NCBI GenBank assembly: GCA_026874595.1
Contig: CM049308.1
Location: 92,321,624-92,385,623 of the forward strand
Direction of reading: 5' to 3'
Length of the DNA stretch: 64,000 nucleotides
From: Sipunculus nudus
Taxonomy: Eukaryota > Annelida > Sipuncula > Golfingiida > Sipunculidae
This document shows, one piece after another, positions 34,094-46,376 of the stretch. Below the pieces are notes generated by a model, which saw nothing but the letters and a program-made list of their open reading frames with translations, did no database searches and was not told the DNA's origin. The translations under genes were made by a program, and so were the position numbers. How positions within the stretch are numbered: the first letter of the stretch is position 1; each line of letters begins with the position of its first letter.

Positions 34094-35329
34094 GTAGCAC
34101 GCATTTTATTCTAAATATGGATATTTTGACGCTTAAGGGGCCAACTGGCAAGGGCCAATATCCTGCATTTTAATTTTATACTAGGTCGCTGACTAATAAA
34201 TTAAATATAATATTCTTTTGCGGGTTCGAAAAACTATACAGGGAAACTTAAATTTGATGCCAAAGTTTGGTCCATTACATTGTAAATATAATAATTCACG
34301 ATAATGATTACTTTAAAATTGTTTGACTACAAGTACAATTACATGAAATATTATTATACACGTGTAATTAATTACCATAACAATTATTGCTTACAATTAT
34401 GAAAACAATTGTTTTATGATTAACAAATAACATAAAACTGATGATATTCTTTATTTATATGTCACCAAATGGGCTATGAAGTTAAGCTTAAGTCACTGCA
34501 CCGTCACACAGAGTGTATGATTTATTTATTTATTTAAATATATTTACACAGGGTAGCCTGTTCAGTAATATTGTCTGTTATTCCACAGGGTCCTGTAACC
34601 TTAACACATGATATAATAATACCTGGTACAAAGATTATAAAATACACAGTATGCATATGTTACACAATATATGAATCATCAAAGATAGATGTACATAAAT
34701 ACAGATATAGACTGCACTTGTGTGGACGAAAGATTCTTCCTGCAATACATGTACTTAAAAGTCTCTCCATGTGTTTGGTGCTGATATATTTTTTTTTGCC
34801 TTTAAGCCAAAGTCATTGCACTCTCGCATGTGAATACTTATTTGATATGCTAATTACTAGTGTTTAACTATATCAGAAACTGATTTTCTGATAGGCACCT
34901 GTCAGGATGAAAGATGTTCCCTGCAACGCTGATTATTGGTAGTCTCTTAACAGGTGCTGAGATGGCTGGAACTGTCAAATATTTTTGGCTGGTTCAGTAT
35001 GGTACATCAGTATGGTTTAAATTCGGTTTCACATATGTATAACAAATACTCCATGCAGGGATCTTTCCAAGTCACAGAAATCTGTTTTATTTCTTCTCTT
35101 CGTAAAGTCACAAGACGAGGAGAAACGCAGGGATGGGACAAGGCAATAGCCCAATTTGGCCCTGCCATATATATAGAGTCCATAATATATTGCCACATAT
35201 GAGACACAGCCTACGAACCTATCACAGTCGCTCGAATCCTTATTTTAGCGGGAAATGGGAAGAAATGCGTGTTTTTCACACTTCTTTTGTAACATACGCT
35301 ATATCCGTAAGGCACAACTATATACTCAT

Positions 35330-37369
35330 CAGACATGGGGCAATCGCAATCATTAATCGTAATCTATTACAATCGATTACATTTTTGTTTGTAATCGTAA
35401 TCGTAATCGATTACATTTATTTTTAAAGCAAAGTAATTAAAATCGTAATCAATTACTCTTCCAATGTAAACCTAATCATGATAATTAGATATGATTACTT
35501 TGATTACATATGTATTTTCTGATTTTAAACAGCTACAGATAATGTTTCCTTATAAACTGATCTTTCATGCTTACCACTGATTAAAAATATTCAGCTGTTG
35601 TTACTTCTGACAACCATCAAATTATTCTTAAGTAGTAGATGTATCTGATGGAAGATAGCTAGATTGTGTGTGTGTGTGTGTGTGTGAGAGCATTCTGAGA
35701 TAAAATAAGAGAGGAATAAATAAAATAATTGTTTTAAATTTAATATTTGTCATGTTTAGTATGGTCTTCATGCCTTAATTAAAGACCATGCATGGTGAAG
35801 TGCTCACTATAACAGCTCTTAGCTATACTTATATATTTGTGTATTTGGTATTGCAAAAATGAGCATGCAGTTAAGTGAGCCAGGTATTAATCACCTCCCA
35901 GTCACCTCCTGAGCAAATCATCTCATTAGTATATGCATGGGCAAAGTTATAATTATGGTCATGATTATTTATCCATACATAACCATAAACAGATACCTTT
36001 GTACAACATCTTGACCACATCACCGATTATATGTTCAGCAGCTTACATGGCTTAAATGCATATCATACCTTAAAGGATCAGTTTTTACATTTTAATGGAT
36101 AAAATATACAAGTGCGGCCCTATGTCTTCCATTTACATGCATCTATACTGAATATAAAAAAAATCAAACATAAAGGGATCAATTTCTGTTATGTATGCCC
36201 AGAGCCACTAGCTGCACTAGCTGGAGGACAGTATTTGCTTTATTCTTGTTGACATCTTGTATTTCACAAACACACGGTCAGGTTAATCCTCTTTAGTAAT
36301 GATCAGCTAATTAGCTGAAAACGGTAAGGGTATGGTACTCTGTACAGAGGGAGTCCTGCATCGGTCCAGGAAGTGTACACAGAGATAGATATAATAAGAG
36401 CATGGCTGCTATGCAGGATACTGTTTGCCCAAGCGGTGCTCTTAACCAAATATTGGTCTTTGGCACCAGAACACCTTAGCTCAGACTTTGTGGGATATGT
36501 ATAAAGCTATATCCAGCTGGTGAGAGACCAGATGCAGCCCATGCAGTGACTGTTATTAGGTCACAGGTAATCATGCTGGTGCTTTACTCTGGGCCATGTT
36601 ATGTAATATGTGAGACTGGCCACAAGTGTAGACTAAGAATGCTGAACAGTCTATACCTACAACACTATGGACAGGTACATTTGTACAACATCATGTCCAG
36701 TGGTAACTGCAAATACGAATCTGTCTTAAAATCAGAGAATTTAGATTTCACCAGTTCAACACTTTTATATACAGTAAGCTCTCTCCTGCAAATTGAACAG
36801 ACCTGGGCATTACATTTTGGAAAATGTAACATTCTCCCCAATGTTACAACAACCATACTTTTGGCCCACAGAAAGCGCATTAAAAAATCATATTTTACCC
36901 ACCCCGCCCTGCAAAATCATGAAAAAGTCAACCTTCAAGGGCCTGCAGGGCGGGATAGGCTGCAGACCCGCAGCCATGGGGCGGTTTTTGGCCCATTCAG
37001 AGCTCTAGAGCAATCAGCTAAGCAACCCCCTCATTTGTATATATATGAGCAAGTCAAATATAAGGTGCAACAAGCATTTGAAGTGATGTTAATAATTCTT
37101 TCAGACTTTTTCATATCTTGATGAGACTAACTACTCTGTCAATTCTATGCACAAGTTTTCTTTCGTATGATGCATTTGAGTAAAGGTATAGTATGCAATT
37201 CTTGTGTTGGATTTTGGCAATATTAAGGTTTGTAATCATGGCTGTAATCATGATTCATAAAGTAATCGTTATCGTAATCGATTACATGAAATTATGTTGG
37301 TGATCGTAATCATTCACTTATAAAGTAATCGTAATCGATTCAATATATCAAGTAATCACCCCATGTCTG
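35330..37369. mobile_element. hAT-type transposon, 2,040 bp, with perfect 8-bp target duplication
   Basis: Starts CAGACATGGGG and ends CCCCATGTCTG, flanked on both sides by ATACTCAT (35322-35329 and 37370-37377), the 8-bp duplication typical of hAT elements. Both subterminal regions (35340-35460 and 37235-37350) are packed with the self-complementary GTAATCGATTAC and its half TAATCGTAATC, probable transposase-binding sites. The interior holds a GT microsatellite (35668-35688) and an 11-bp stem hairpin (36903-36954). No transposase or BED finger can be recognised, so it is called non-autonomous. The longest + frame (36546-37121) has no known domain. Confidence 0.9.
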
Positions 37370-38319
37370 ATACTCATATAGGGCAGAGTTTCGTCCATTT
37401 CTTGATAAAAACACAATCACAAAAAGGGCTTCGAGCGACTTTGATCCTATACACTATCTGTTGATAAACATTGGCCCCTAACAAGTGTTAAAAAGTGTTA
37501 CATTTACCCTTCACCAGCGCGTCACTCTTCAAAATCGGCCAGCCCTCAGTCTTTCGAGTCAGTGCGTGACTGCGCGTCTCCTACAGTCATAGTTATCATG
37601 TGTTCATGTGCATAGATCATAGTTGATATGTCAGTAACTGTTTAATTATACAGCTCTTTTTTATAGTAACCATGTGAAAAATGAACAGTGAGCATGCATT
37701 CATTGGCTTTCAAAGATGCAAGACCGCTGTTAACTACCGGTATTAGGTACAGATTTGACAAAGTGAGCGCTCAGATTTTGGCGGTCGGCCCTGGCTAGAT
37801 TAGTAGCTATTCTGATTAAGGCCTATTCACATGAAAATTATACCGAAAATCATCAAGAAACTACCGAAATACAATTGAATATACATTATTGCATAATTAG
37901 GCTGTCCTTTAATAAAATGAATACGTATAAACATATAAATAGTGTAATGGTTATTTTTAACAGACACTCTTTGTCTCTGATCATTTCTCTGCTAGCTGTC
38001 GACGTTATGGTTTCTAGCAATATTAAGATATTAATCATTATATCATAATATGAAATATTGTCAAAAGTGACTGCAATATAAGTATTTAAAAAAATAGTTA
38101 ATCATGGTTGTCATAACTGTTAATCTTAATAGATATATATAGTGATCACATCGGTTGTTGATTATAAAGAAAAATCAATAATATTGCAATCCATGGCCGC
38201 ACAATCTCTACCTGAGGGGAGGGGCATGTTTTGAGAAAATGAAGGGAAAATGCTAGTTCTTTAGTAAATTGTTAAAAAAAAAGATGAAACAACTTTCACA
38301 TTCAAATACTATTTGGGGA

Positions 38320-40573
38320 GGGTTATAGACCCCCAAATGACTTGGATTTTTATAATAAACTAGAGGACAATTTGATAAATTCCCCTGCTATGATACAGCA
38401 GGAATGTTACATATTAGGAGATTTCAATACTGATGTTCTAAATAAAAGGAGAAATAAACTTGTAAATGATTTAAATAACTTTCATAGGATATTTGATATG
38501 AAAAAGATCATAGAAGAACCTACTAGAATAACTAATACATCAGAAACATGCATTGATTTAATCTTAGTGTCAGACTCAGAAAAAATAAAACAATATGGGG
38601 TTCTGTCAGCTAAAATCAGTGACCATAATGTAACCTTTTGCACACGAAAAATTGCTAGGGTTATTATAAACAAACACAATGTAACCAAAATAAGGTCTAT
38701 GAGAAACTATAATATTACAAGTTTCAATGATGAACTGAAACAGGTAAATTGGTCAGATGTGTATAAATGTGAAAATATCAATTTAGCCTGGAGAAGATTT
38801 AGTGAATTGTTTCTTAAGGTGGTAGACAGCGTTGCCCTGGTGAAAACTGTTAGACAAAAAAATGGTACGTAACCATGGTTTTCTAGCTACATCTTAAACA
38901 TGATAAGTGAGAGAGATAGAGCTTGGTTTAAATTCAGGAAAACTAAAGACAGCAGTATTTTTAGTGAGTATAAGAAACTTAGAAACAAAACTCTAAGAGA
39001 AATATGTAAAGCCAAGAGAAATTTTGTGAGGAATGAATTAAGTGAAAACCAAAATGAACCAAAAAGACTATGGAACATACTGAGAAACATGCATGGGCGT
39101 CTCCACTAAAATAAGGAAAGGAAATGTTAATATAGGGCTGAAAAATAATGATGAATAGGTATGTTTTGAACCCAAATTTGTTGCAAACAAATTTAATGAA
39201 TTTTTCTGCAATATTGCAAGCAAACTTGTAGAAAAACTTACTTTTAGGCCATATGATAAGAAAAAAGTTTTTGCGTTTTATAAAAAACTAAATGTAATTG
39301 CAAGTGGATTCAAATTTTCTGTGGTCAGTGAAGAAACCATTGTAAAATTATTAAGAGGTTTAAATGTTGCAAAATCTACTGGAAGTGACTTAATTTCAGC
39401 AAAATTTCTTAAAGATGGTGCTTGCTCAATAGCAGTACCTATTAATTTTATAATAAATCTAGCTCTACAAACGTTAACAGTTCCCACTGATTTCAAAATA
39501 GCCAGAGTAGTCCCACTCTTTAAAAAAGGTGACAGAATTATGAAGGAAATTACAGACCTGTTTCAATCTTACCAGTCATATCCAAAATTTTAGAAAGAGT
39601 AGCATATGACCAATTGTATTATTGGAACCAAAAATTTGTTTTACCAGTATCAATCAGGATTTAGGCTTGGTTTTTCCACTAACACTGCTCATACACATCT
39701 TACAGATAAAATAAGATTTAAAATGGAGAGTGGAATTTACACAGGCATGGTTCTTATAGATCTGCAGAAGGCCTTTGATACTGTAGGTCACAATATTTTA
39801 ACTACCAAATTGCATGCAATTGGATCAAATACTCCAGCTGTTTCATGGTTCGAGTCTTATCTAAATGACAGAAGACGATTTGTGGAAATCAATAATGTAC
39901 GGTTTAATTATGGGAATGTTACGTTTGGGGTACCACAAGGTTCCATTTTAGGACCTTTGTTATTTACTATATATGTAAATGATATGAAATGGGTTACTCA
40001 GTAATAAGTAAAATAAATACTAGAATAAAATGTCTGTACAGGAAACATACAAATTTGAATTTCAGGGAAAGAAAATTGTTATGCTCTTCACTTCTACAGG
40101 GAATTTTTTATTATGCTTGTAATACTTGGTACCGGGGACTTCATAAAAAACTGAAGACTAGGCTTCAGACTGCTCAAAATAAAATGGTACGTTTTGTCAA
40201 AAATTTTTCAAATAGAAAAACCTTAAGAGTACGTGATTTTTAAAAACTGAAATGGTTGGGTGTTTCACATAGGGTTGATTATTTATCACTGTGTTTAATG
40301 TATAATACTCATGTTCATCATGCTCCGGCATACCTTAGTGATATGGAACCTGTTAGACATTCTTATAACACACGAAGAAGTAAGAAAGCTTATGTTGTGC
40401 CTCAAGTCAAAACTCAGGGTAAATATAGTTTTAAATTTAATGGAATAAAATTATGGATTGAATTGCCATCTATTATTAAAACTTCAAACAGCAAGAGATT
40501 ATTTATGAAGAACTGTAAAGACTACTTATTTTGGAAAATGAAGGGACTGGAAAATGAAATTTTTATTACATAA
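38320..40573 (+). pseudogene. LINE retrotransposon relic, 5'-truncated (endonuclease and reverse transcriptase)
   Basis: Readable in order across frameshifts: YRPPND at the truncated start; endonuclease with LGDFNTDVLN, CIDLILVSD and the SDHN box (38342-38872); a basic linker (38900-39109); RT blocks LNVAKSTGSDLISAKFLKDG, KIARVVPLFKKGDR, YQSGFR, LIDLQKAFDTVGHNIL and GVPQGSILGPLLF (39321-40004). The C-terminal domain follows (40005-40573; LRVRDF, then KLKWLGVSHRVDYL). At about 39997-40005 the reading jumps from YVNDMKW to the C-terminal region, so the FADD/YADD catalytic block is deleted. Clade is CR1/L2/Daphne-like by eye. Confidence 0.88.
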
Positions 40574-40594
40574 TTATTAAACATGGTCATTTTT

Positions 40595-41460
40595 AGCTCA
40601 ACTGACTGTAAGTCATCTAAGCTTTAGCGATCACTCTTTGTCCGTCTGTAAGTTAACATGGCACAAATCATAAACACTGGACCTGGAATCTTCTAACCTT
40701 ACACCCAGAAAGGTCCATGAAAATCTCCTTGGAAACCTGAAATTAGGTCTCTGTTACCCATATTCTTCCAGATATGGGGCTCCGAAGTACCCCCCCCCCC
40801 CCCAGAAAAATGAAAATTTTGATACAAAAGCTCAAATATCTGAACAACAAATGCATTGATCTCCATGATTCTTTGCATGGATATTGATCATGGAGTGTTT
40901 CATCAGACTGCAGACTGGTGGCGCAACCTGTTTTTTAACGATTTTTTTCTCTATTTTTAGGCCATTGAAAGATGCGGTCATCTATTAACCGGCCACAAAT
41001 CGTAACGACTAGGCCTAGAATCTTCTTTCTTGACATGCTGGGAGGACCATGAAAAGTCTTTTTGGAAACCTGAAATTAGGTCTCTATCACCCATATTGTC
41101 CGAGCTATGGGGCCTAAATTGAAAATTTGATACAAAGGGCACAAATCATAACCATGGGGCCCAGAATCTCCTACCTTGACATCCTGAGAGTTCTCCCCAG
41201 AAACCTGATTTTGGGTCACAGTGACCTTTATTCTCAGAGTTTTGGGGTATGTTTGAGCACCCCAGAAATAATGCAAAATACACAAAATTGACAGATTCCT
41301 CATGAAAGGCTGGTCGGATTGTCATCAAATTTGTCGTGCTTATGGGTCTTGATGAACTTAAGCTAATATGCATGAACAATGATGCCATCTATCTTAATTA
41401 GTTGTCTGTGCAAGGACATATCATCAACATGTCAGTCGGCTGAGCGTCATGACCGATGGG
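40595..41460 (+). mobile_element. Hairpin-ended element with a ~155-bp core (short copy), inside LINE 3' UTR
   Basis: Begins with the stem-loop AGCTCAA...CTAAGCT (40595-40623), then AGCGATCACTCTTTGTCCGT. Units with GAAATTAGGTCTCTRTYACC recur at 40740 and 41068, and GGGTCACAGTGACCT stands at 41213. It ends at about 41435-41450 with GCTGAGCGTCATGACC, the complement of the 22.39-kb terminus. It has about three units against nine in the 22-24 kb copy. A C-run lies at 40790-40803. Confidence 0.68.
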
Positions 41461-41951
41461 TCACTTGTTTATCTTTGAATATCTTAGTCACTCTATTTAA
41501 ATAGATGTAACCCACAGGAACATGAATGTCTTTGTCACTCTAAGTTTTTTTTTAATTCTGAACACTCAGTCGTTTTAAACTATATTCATGTAACTATTAT
41601 TATCACTGTAATTTTTATAATATCGTAGTCATAGGTTTTAATATATGTAACTGATTGACATATGTACATATATAGGTGTGTGTAAGTTAATAGTCTTAGT
41701 CAGCACTAATATGATAAATTATCTAAATTGTATGCATGGCCTGCCATCTTGTTAAATGTGTTTTAAGGTCCACTATGGAAATAAGTATACCTTACAAATA
41801 TAAGGTTACTTTTTAGTGCTCCTTTTTTCATGGCTTTTAACACTTGCAGATTTTATTAATATAATTTTGATAGATATATGTATTTTTATATTCATCCATT
41901 TTATTGTGATCTGTATGTGTTGTTGTTGTGAGTAAAATATATCTATCTATC
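41461..41951 (+). other. Probable remainder of the LINE 3' UTR with ATCT tail
   Basis: AT-rich, non-coding and ending in a short ATCT tandem (41938-41951), the kind of tail LINEs of this group carry. It fits as the continuation of the LINE 3' UTR interrupted by the element at 40595-41460. Confidence 0.4.
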
Positions 41952-42302
41952 ATGTGTTATTAAAATTGCACTTGGAATCATAAATGTACGTGTCACGAGA
42001 TAGCTATCTGGTAATATATTTTATGTGTGACTTTATCACAGCGATGAGTGATAATAAAATTAATCTTACATATTTTATTCCGCAATAAACAAGATAAATA
42101 ATATTCACTGACAATTAACATGTGTTTACACGTGTTATGTATACATTTCAAGGCTCGAATTATTAGTTATTAATCAAAACCAGAGAGAGAAAGAGAGACC
42201 ATGAGGAAATATCTCATTAACAATTTATATAAAAGATTATATGCATTGAGAAAATTAACAATTGAAACTGAAAAAATTGTTAATTGAAATTATAAATATA
42301 TA

Positions 42303-42303
<1 letters not shown>

Positions 42304-42358
<55 letters not shown>
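42304..42358. repeat. (AT)n microsatellite
   Basis: Pure AT run of about 50 bp. Confidence 0.95.
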
Positions 42359-42359
<1 letters not shown>

Positions 42360-42363
<4 letters not shown>

Positions 42364-43916
42364 ATTAAATGAAATATATACATGTATGAGAGAGAGAATG
42401 TTCGAGACGGAATCTGGATAGATCTGAATAATTTTGGAATGTGACTAACGATATCAATAATTTATAATTAGTATTTACAATGTTTGGGTAATGTAGAAAA
42501 GCGATAGTAGCAGAAGAGGTATGCAGTGTGAAAAATGAAACGAATGCAAATACTCGTTTCCTAAAGAACATCTGGCGTTATCGCCCGCGACGTCGACCGT
42601 TCACAATACAATCTTGAGGGTGTGTGTGTATTTATATATATATGTTATTGGCAGGGAAACTATCGTGCATTTTTTAAGTGTAATATTGCAACTGTATGTG
42701 AAGACGAGTTTCTCAACAGATAGTTGCATATAGATGTTCAAACAGTGTAAACCTCTGTGCGGCTAATAAACAATAATTAACTGGTTGCCCGTGTTGGCTT
42801 CCGAGGGGAAGGTTTCCCTCCTTTGATGCACTTTTCCAGGTAACTGGGTTATATAGTTGTTTAATATTGAGGACTTACTTGTTCGTTTATTAGAGAACCG
42901 GTATTAACATATGCTGTTTTCTGTGATAAATGTCTAGCAACAGAAATTAGATGTGGCAAAAAATCGTTCATGGTCCATTTTCTGCAGGGTTTAATTGGGA
43001 CACAGTCTTCGCCAAAATTAAACCGAATATGGCATCAGTTTGCTATCAAAGTCCACTATAAATTTTGTTGAATATTACCAACATTTCTAAAAGATATAAG
43101 AATAAATTTAAGACTTGGGAATTGTCACTAATATGTCTACAATTCGTCCATTGAAATATACAATAGAGTGATGTGATCCGAATATTTGATAATATAGAAC
43201 AGAAAATCGTTCAACGGTATCTAGACCAGTTGGTCCAATATGTCCAGTGAAATAAAACATATAACCATTCGAAGATATAAACATGCATTTTCATTATTAA
43301 TTAAGTGTTACATTGGTTATAGATTTAGTATTATATTATTCATTTAACAGTTCATTTTTCTACCCACACGGATGTGAATGAACGAACACTACCGAACGGT
43401 TGTGAAGTCAGTCAATCGGGACGTCTCTCTCTCTCACGTCATTTACTGTGTATTTCATATCCTGGCCCACACGTTTCCACTCTTTTTCCATCAATTTAAT
43501 TTTATTTGAAGTTAGGTGTCCATGTGACTTATCTAGAAACAGCATATTTTATATTTGTATCATGAACCATTCTGTTTTCTGCCTTTGGCCTATCAAAATC
43601 CATAAACGACAGTGCCTGTTTCCCGGCGACATTAGATAACAACAATACATAGTTTATTTCAAGTCAAACATGGATAAAATATATAAGTAAATAAACCGCA
43701 GTGTGATATTCTATTAACAAATTAACAGGTTCAACGAAGGTAATATGTGATCTAATTTTGTTTAATTCATGCGGTATAGGCATACAGAGCACAGTGACAA
43801 CCAGCATACAAAAAACGTATATGATTAGCAGGATATAGCCAGCCCGATGCACCTCCTGGGGCGTTTACACATTTTACCATAAGCACTGAACCGCATCGTA
43901 CTGGGCTCCGTGTCTG
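42360..43916. other. Intergenic DNA, nothing recognised
   Basis: Read on both strands; no exon, known element or tandem array was seen. Confidence 0.4.
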
Positions 43917-44061
43917 AGAGCACACGTTCCCGGCACTAAAATGGCTCAGAAGCTGTTAACACAATGAGTATTTGCGATATACTAGTTTTTAGTACTGGTA
44001 TATCGCCAATACTCAGTGTGCTGAGAGTTTCTAAACCATTTTAGTGCCAGAAACGAGTGCT
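43917..44061. repeat. Long imperfect hairpin (~70-nt arms)
   Basis: GGCACTAAAATGG (43932-43944) and its exact complement CCATTTTAGTGCC (44036-44048) bracket further pairing: TGAGTATT/AATACTCA and GCGATATAC/GTATATCGC. The apex is near 43986-43992. Arm identity is roughly 80%. Could be a foldback MITE or a long hairpin RNA locus; no gene found. Confidence 0.8.
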
Positions 44062-44682
44062 TGTGGCATGGGCAATGAACCGCGTCTCCGACGAGTTTGC
44101 TCCGACCAACTTGGATGCGGTTGCTAGGTGGAACAGGCACTTAAATTCAGCCATACAACGCACCAGATTTCCAACAGTAGGCTATTAATTTTTATTAAGA
44201 ATGCAACCTTCGGTTTAAAGTGAACACATGAAGGCGACAGAGATTATTTAAATATAAAACTGAGAAGTTTGATGAATTTCAAAATGTTAATTTCTTAAAT
44301 GATAAGCGCTAAGGGGAACATTTAGTACCAGGTTTAAATGCAGATTTGTCTGATGGAGATTAAACCTCAGGCATTTTATGCAATTTAAACAGAGAACTTT
44401 GATAAACGTCAGGCGGCGCGTGAACAGATTTGAAACAGCTGATGTCATGGCATTAGAGCGCCACAGCGTCCAGTTTGGGGAGTGAGGAGACCAAAGAGTT
44501 TTAAAAAAAAAGTTATATATATGAATATATATGAAGGAAGTTATCATTAATAACATTTTTTCGTATATTAGTTTTATCTATAATTCTCGTAATGATAGTG
44601 AAATGTATTAAGAGAACTGATAATGGCCAATAAATATACATTTAACTGAAGAAATTTTATTAATTCATAATGTTGTTGTTAT

Positions 44683-44685
44683 ATA

Positions 44686-44716
<31 letters not shown>
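44683..44716. repeat. (AT)n microsatellite
   Basis: AT run with one TATG interruption. Confidence 0.93.
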
Positions 44717-44717
<1 letters not shown>

Positions 44718-45059
44718 CTCTTATTTATAATAATATTGTACAAAATGAACCCGCACGTCTTCAGTAAAAGGGCCTTTTGTATAAACTGGAGATTTGTGTA
44801 ATTTTTTACCTGAAATGAACAAACAGTAGGTGAAATACAACAAATTTATGTAACATTTCTGAAGAACAAGATGGTAAATTTCGGAGGCTTACAGGAATAT
44901 GCCTATATTTCGGATGCTCACCATAAGGCTTATTTTTTTGTTTTCAGTACATGATCAATAAATCTGCAACGTGTCATGATTATGGCTACAGCCGTTCCAA
45001 CCAATTTTCTTCAGACGCTAATGATCAATAAGAAGCCCGAATTCTAAGAAAATCTACCC

Positions 45060-45640
45060 ATTGGTTGTAGAGGATCTGGCCTTTTGCATGACGCTTTACG
45101 GACAGGAGTTTAAACTTCTGACTTGCTCTTAAGCGTATTTTCAGCAGAAATCTGAGAGAATAAACGTAACAGGTGGCTATACAAATTTTCAGGTCCTGTC
45201 AGAATGTGAAATTTTTCCGGTGCCTAATGATAACGATTTGTGTCGGATACAGATATAGACCAGTGACTATAGTCATTCTATATAATACAGGTAAAAATGA
45301 GTAAAAATAGAAAACGTGCAGGTGGCGCCACTAGTTATCTGCTGCCGTTAGAGTTCTCCAAGATCAGCCAGGAGTCCGAAATTAAAAAAAAATCAATCCA
45401 GTTAATCATGAAAAATCTGGTCTTCTAGCTTCTGAGGTGTTAAAACAGGTGTTTTGGTATAAAATTCGAAGCATTTATACATCCATGTGGCCTAATTTTG
45501 AATATCCAAAGAGGATTTACCAGGATCTGTCAACAAGTGATGACTGAATTTGTTAGGCCTTACGATGATTATTAACGGACAGAAAGACGATGGAAAAAGG
45601 AATACCACCATAGCTCAGATGGCTTTCAGTCATTAAAGAT
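45060..45640 (-). mobile_element. Hairpin-ended repeat family, diverged fragment
   Basis: Contains ACGGACAGAAAGACG and ATAGCTCAGATGGCTTTCAG (45610-45630), a degenerate terminal hairpin. Upstream parts correspond in order to 24.09-24.39 kb (CAGGTGGCGCCACTAG versus CAGGTGACGCCAGCAG; CCTAATTTTGAA). Confidence 0.5.
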
Positions 45641-46243
45641 AGGTCCCTTGCATTCCTTCCCGCCTTAGATACTCTAAGAAAAACAACTAAAAATATAGTT
45701 TGAAAGTTTGTCTTATAAATTATTACATAGTAATATGGGAACCTAAAAACTGTTTTCAACGCCTAAAAACGCCATCTCGGTAGCCGTGTCATATACAAAT
45801 CCTATGCCTACACTGTCATTATTGACAAAGGCATTAAATGAAAGAAATTCATGCATGTAGGCTAAGTAATGACGTGAACATTACTTAACGTGAATATTTC
45901 TTTGAAAGCGAATAGTCCATTTATATTTTAGAGAATATCGGATTTATCTGCATAAGAATTCCTTACTTAGATATGATATCTTAGCCCCTTTTCACCATCG
46001 CGTGCATTTATATAGTAATAAACACAATTAAAACAACACTAATACATAAATCTCATTTTTTTAAAAGAGAAACTAAACAAAATAAACTAAATTTCAATTC
46101 ACTTTGCTCAGAAGCTTCAGAATGAACAAATGTACACACATGTGGACACGAAAACAAATTAGTCCTCCGAATCTCGGGGTCCCTTACAAACATGACAGTT
46201 ATGATTTTTTTTTATTATATCCATCTTCTTTTTGTTTTTGTAG

Positions 46244-46376
46244 GTCTCAAAGCTTAAGAACGGGAAGCGGTACTCCATCTGTCGCCAATATAAATTTTAG
46301 GAAGCAATTTTTGGGATGGGACAAACCAACAGCTTCTATTCCGGCAACATCCTCAGATACTTCGATACTCTAATCA
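46244..46376 (+). other. Candidate terminal exon of an unidentified gene
   Basis: An excellent acceptor (a long pyrimidine tract ending TTTTTGTAG at 46243) is followed, in phase 1, by about 42 Ser/Thr-rich codons (SQSLRTGSGTPSVANINF, later WDKPTASIPATSSDTSIL) to TAA. AATAAA-type signals follow at about 46553. No upstream partner exon found. It could be the C-tail of a gene whose other exons I cannot see. Confidence 0.2.

Noticed and set aside
36546-37121. 191-codon + frame inside the hAT element, considered as a transposase
   Set aside because: No BED finger, DDE or hAT dimerisation motif is visible; composition looks random.
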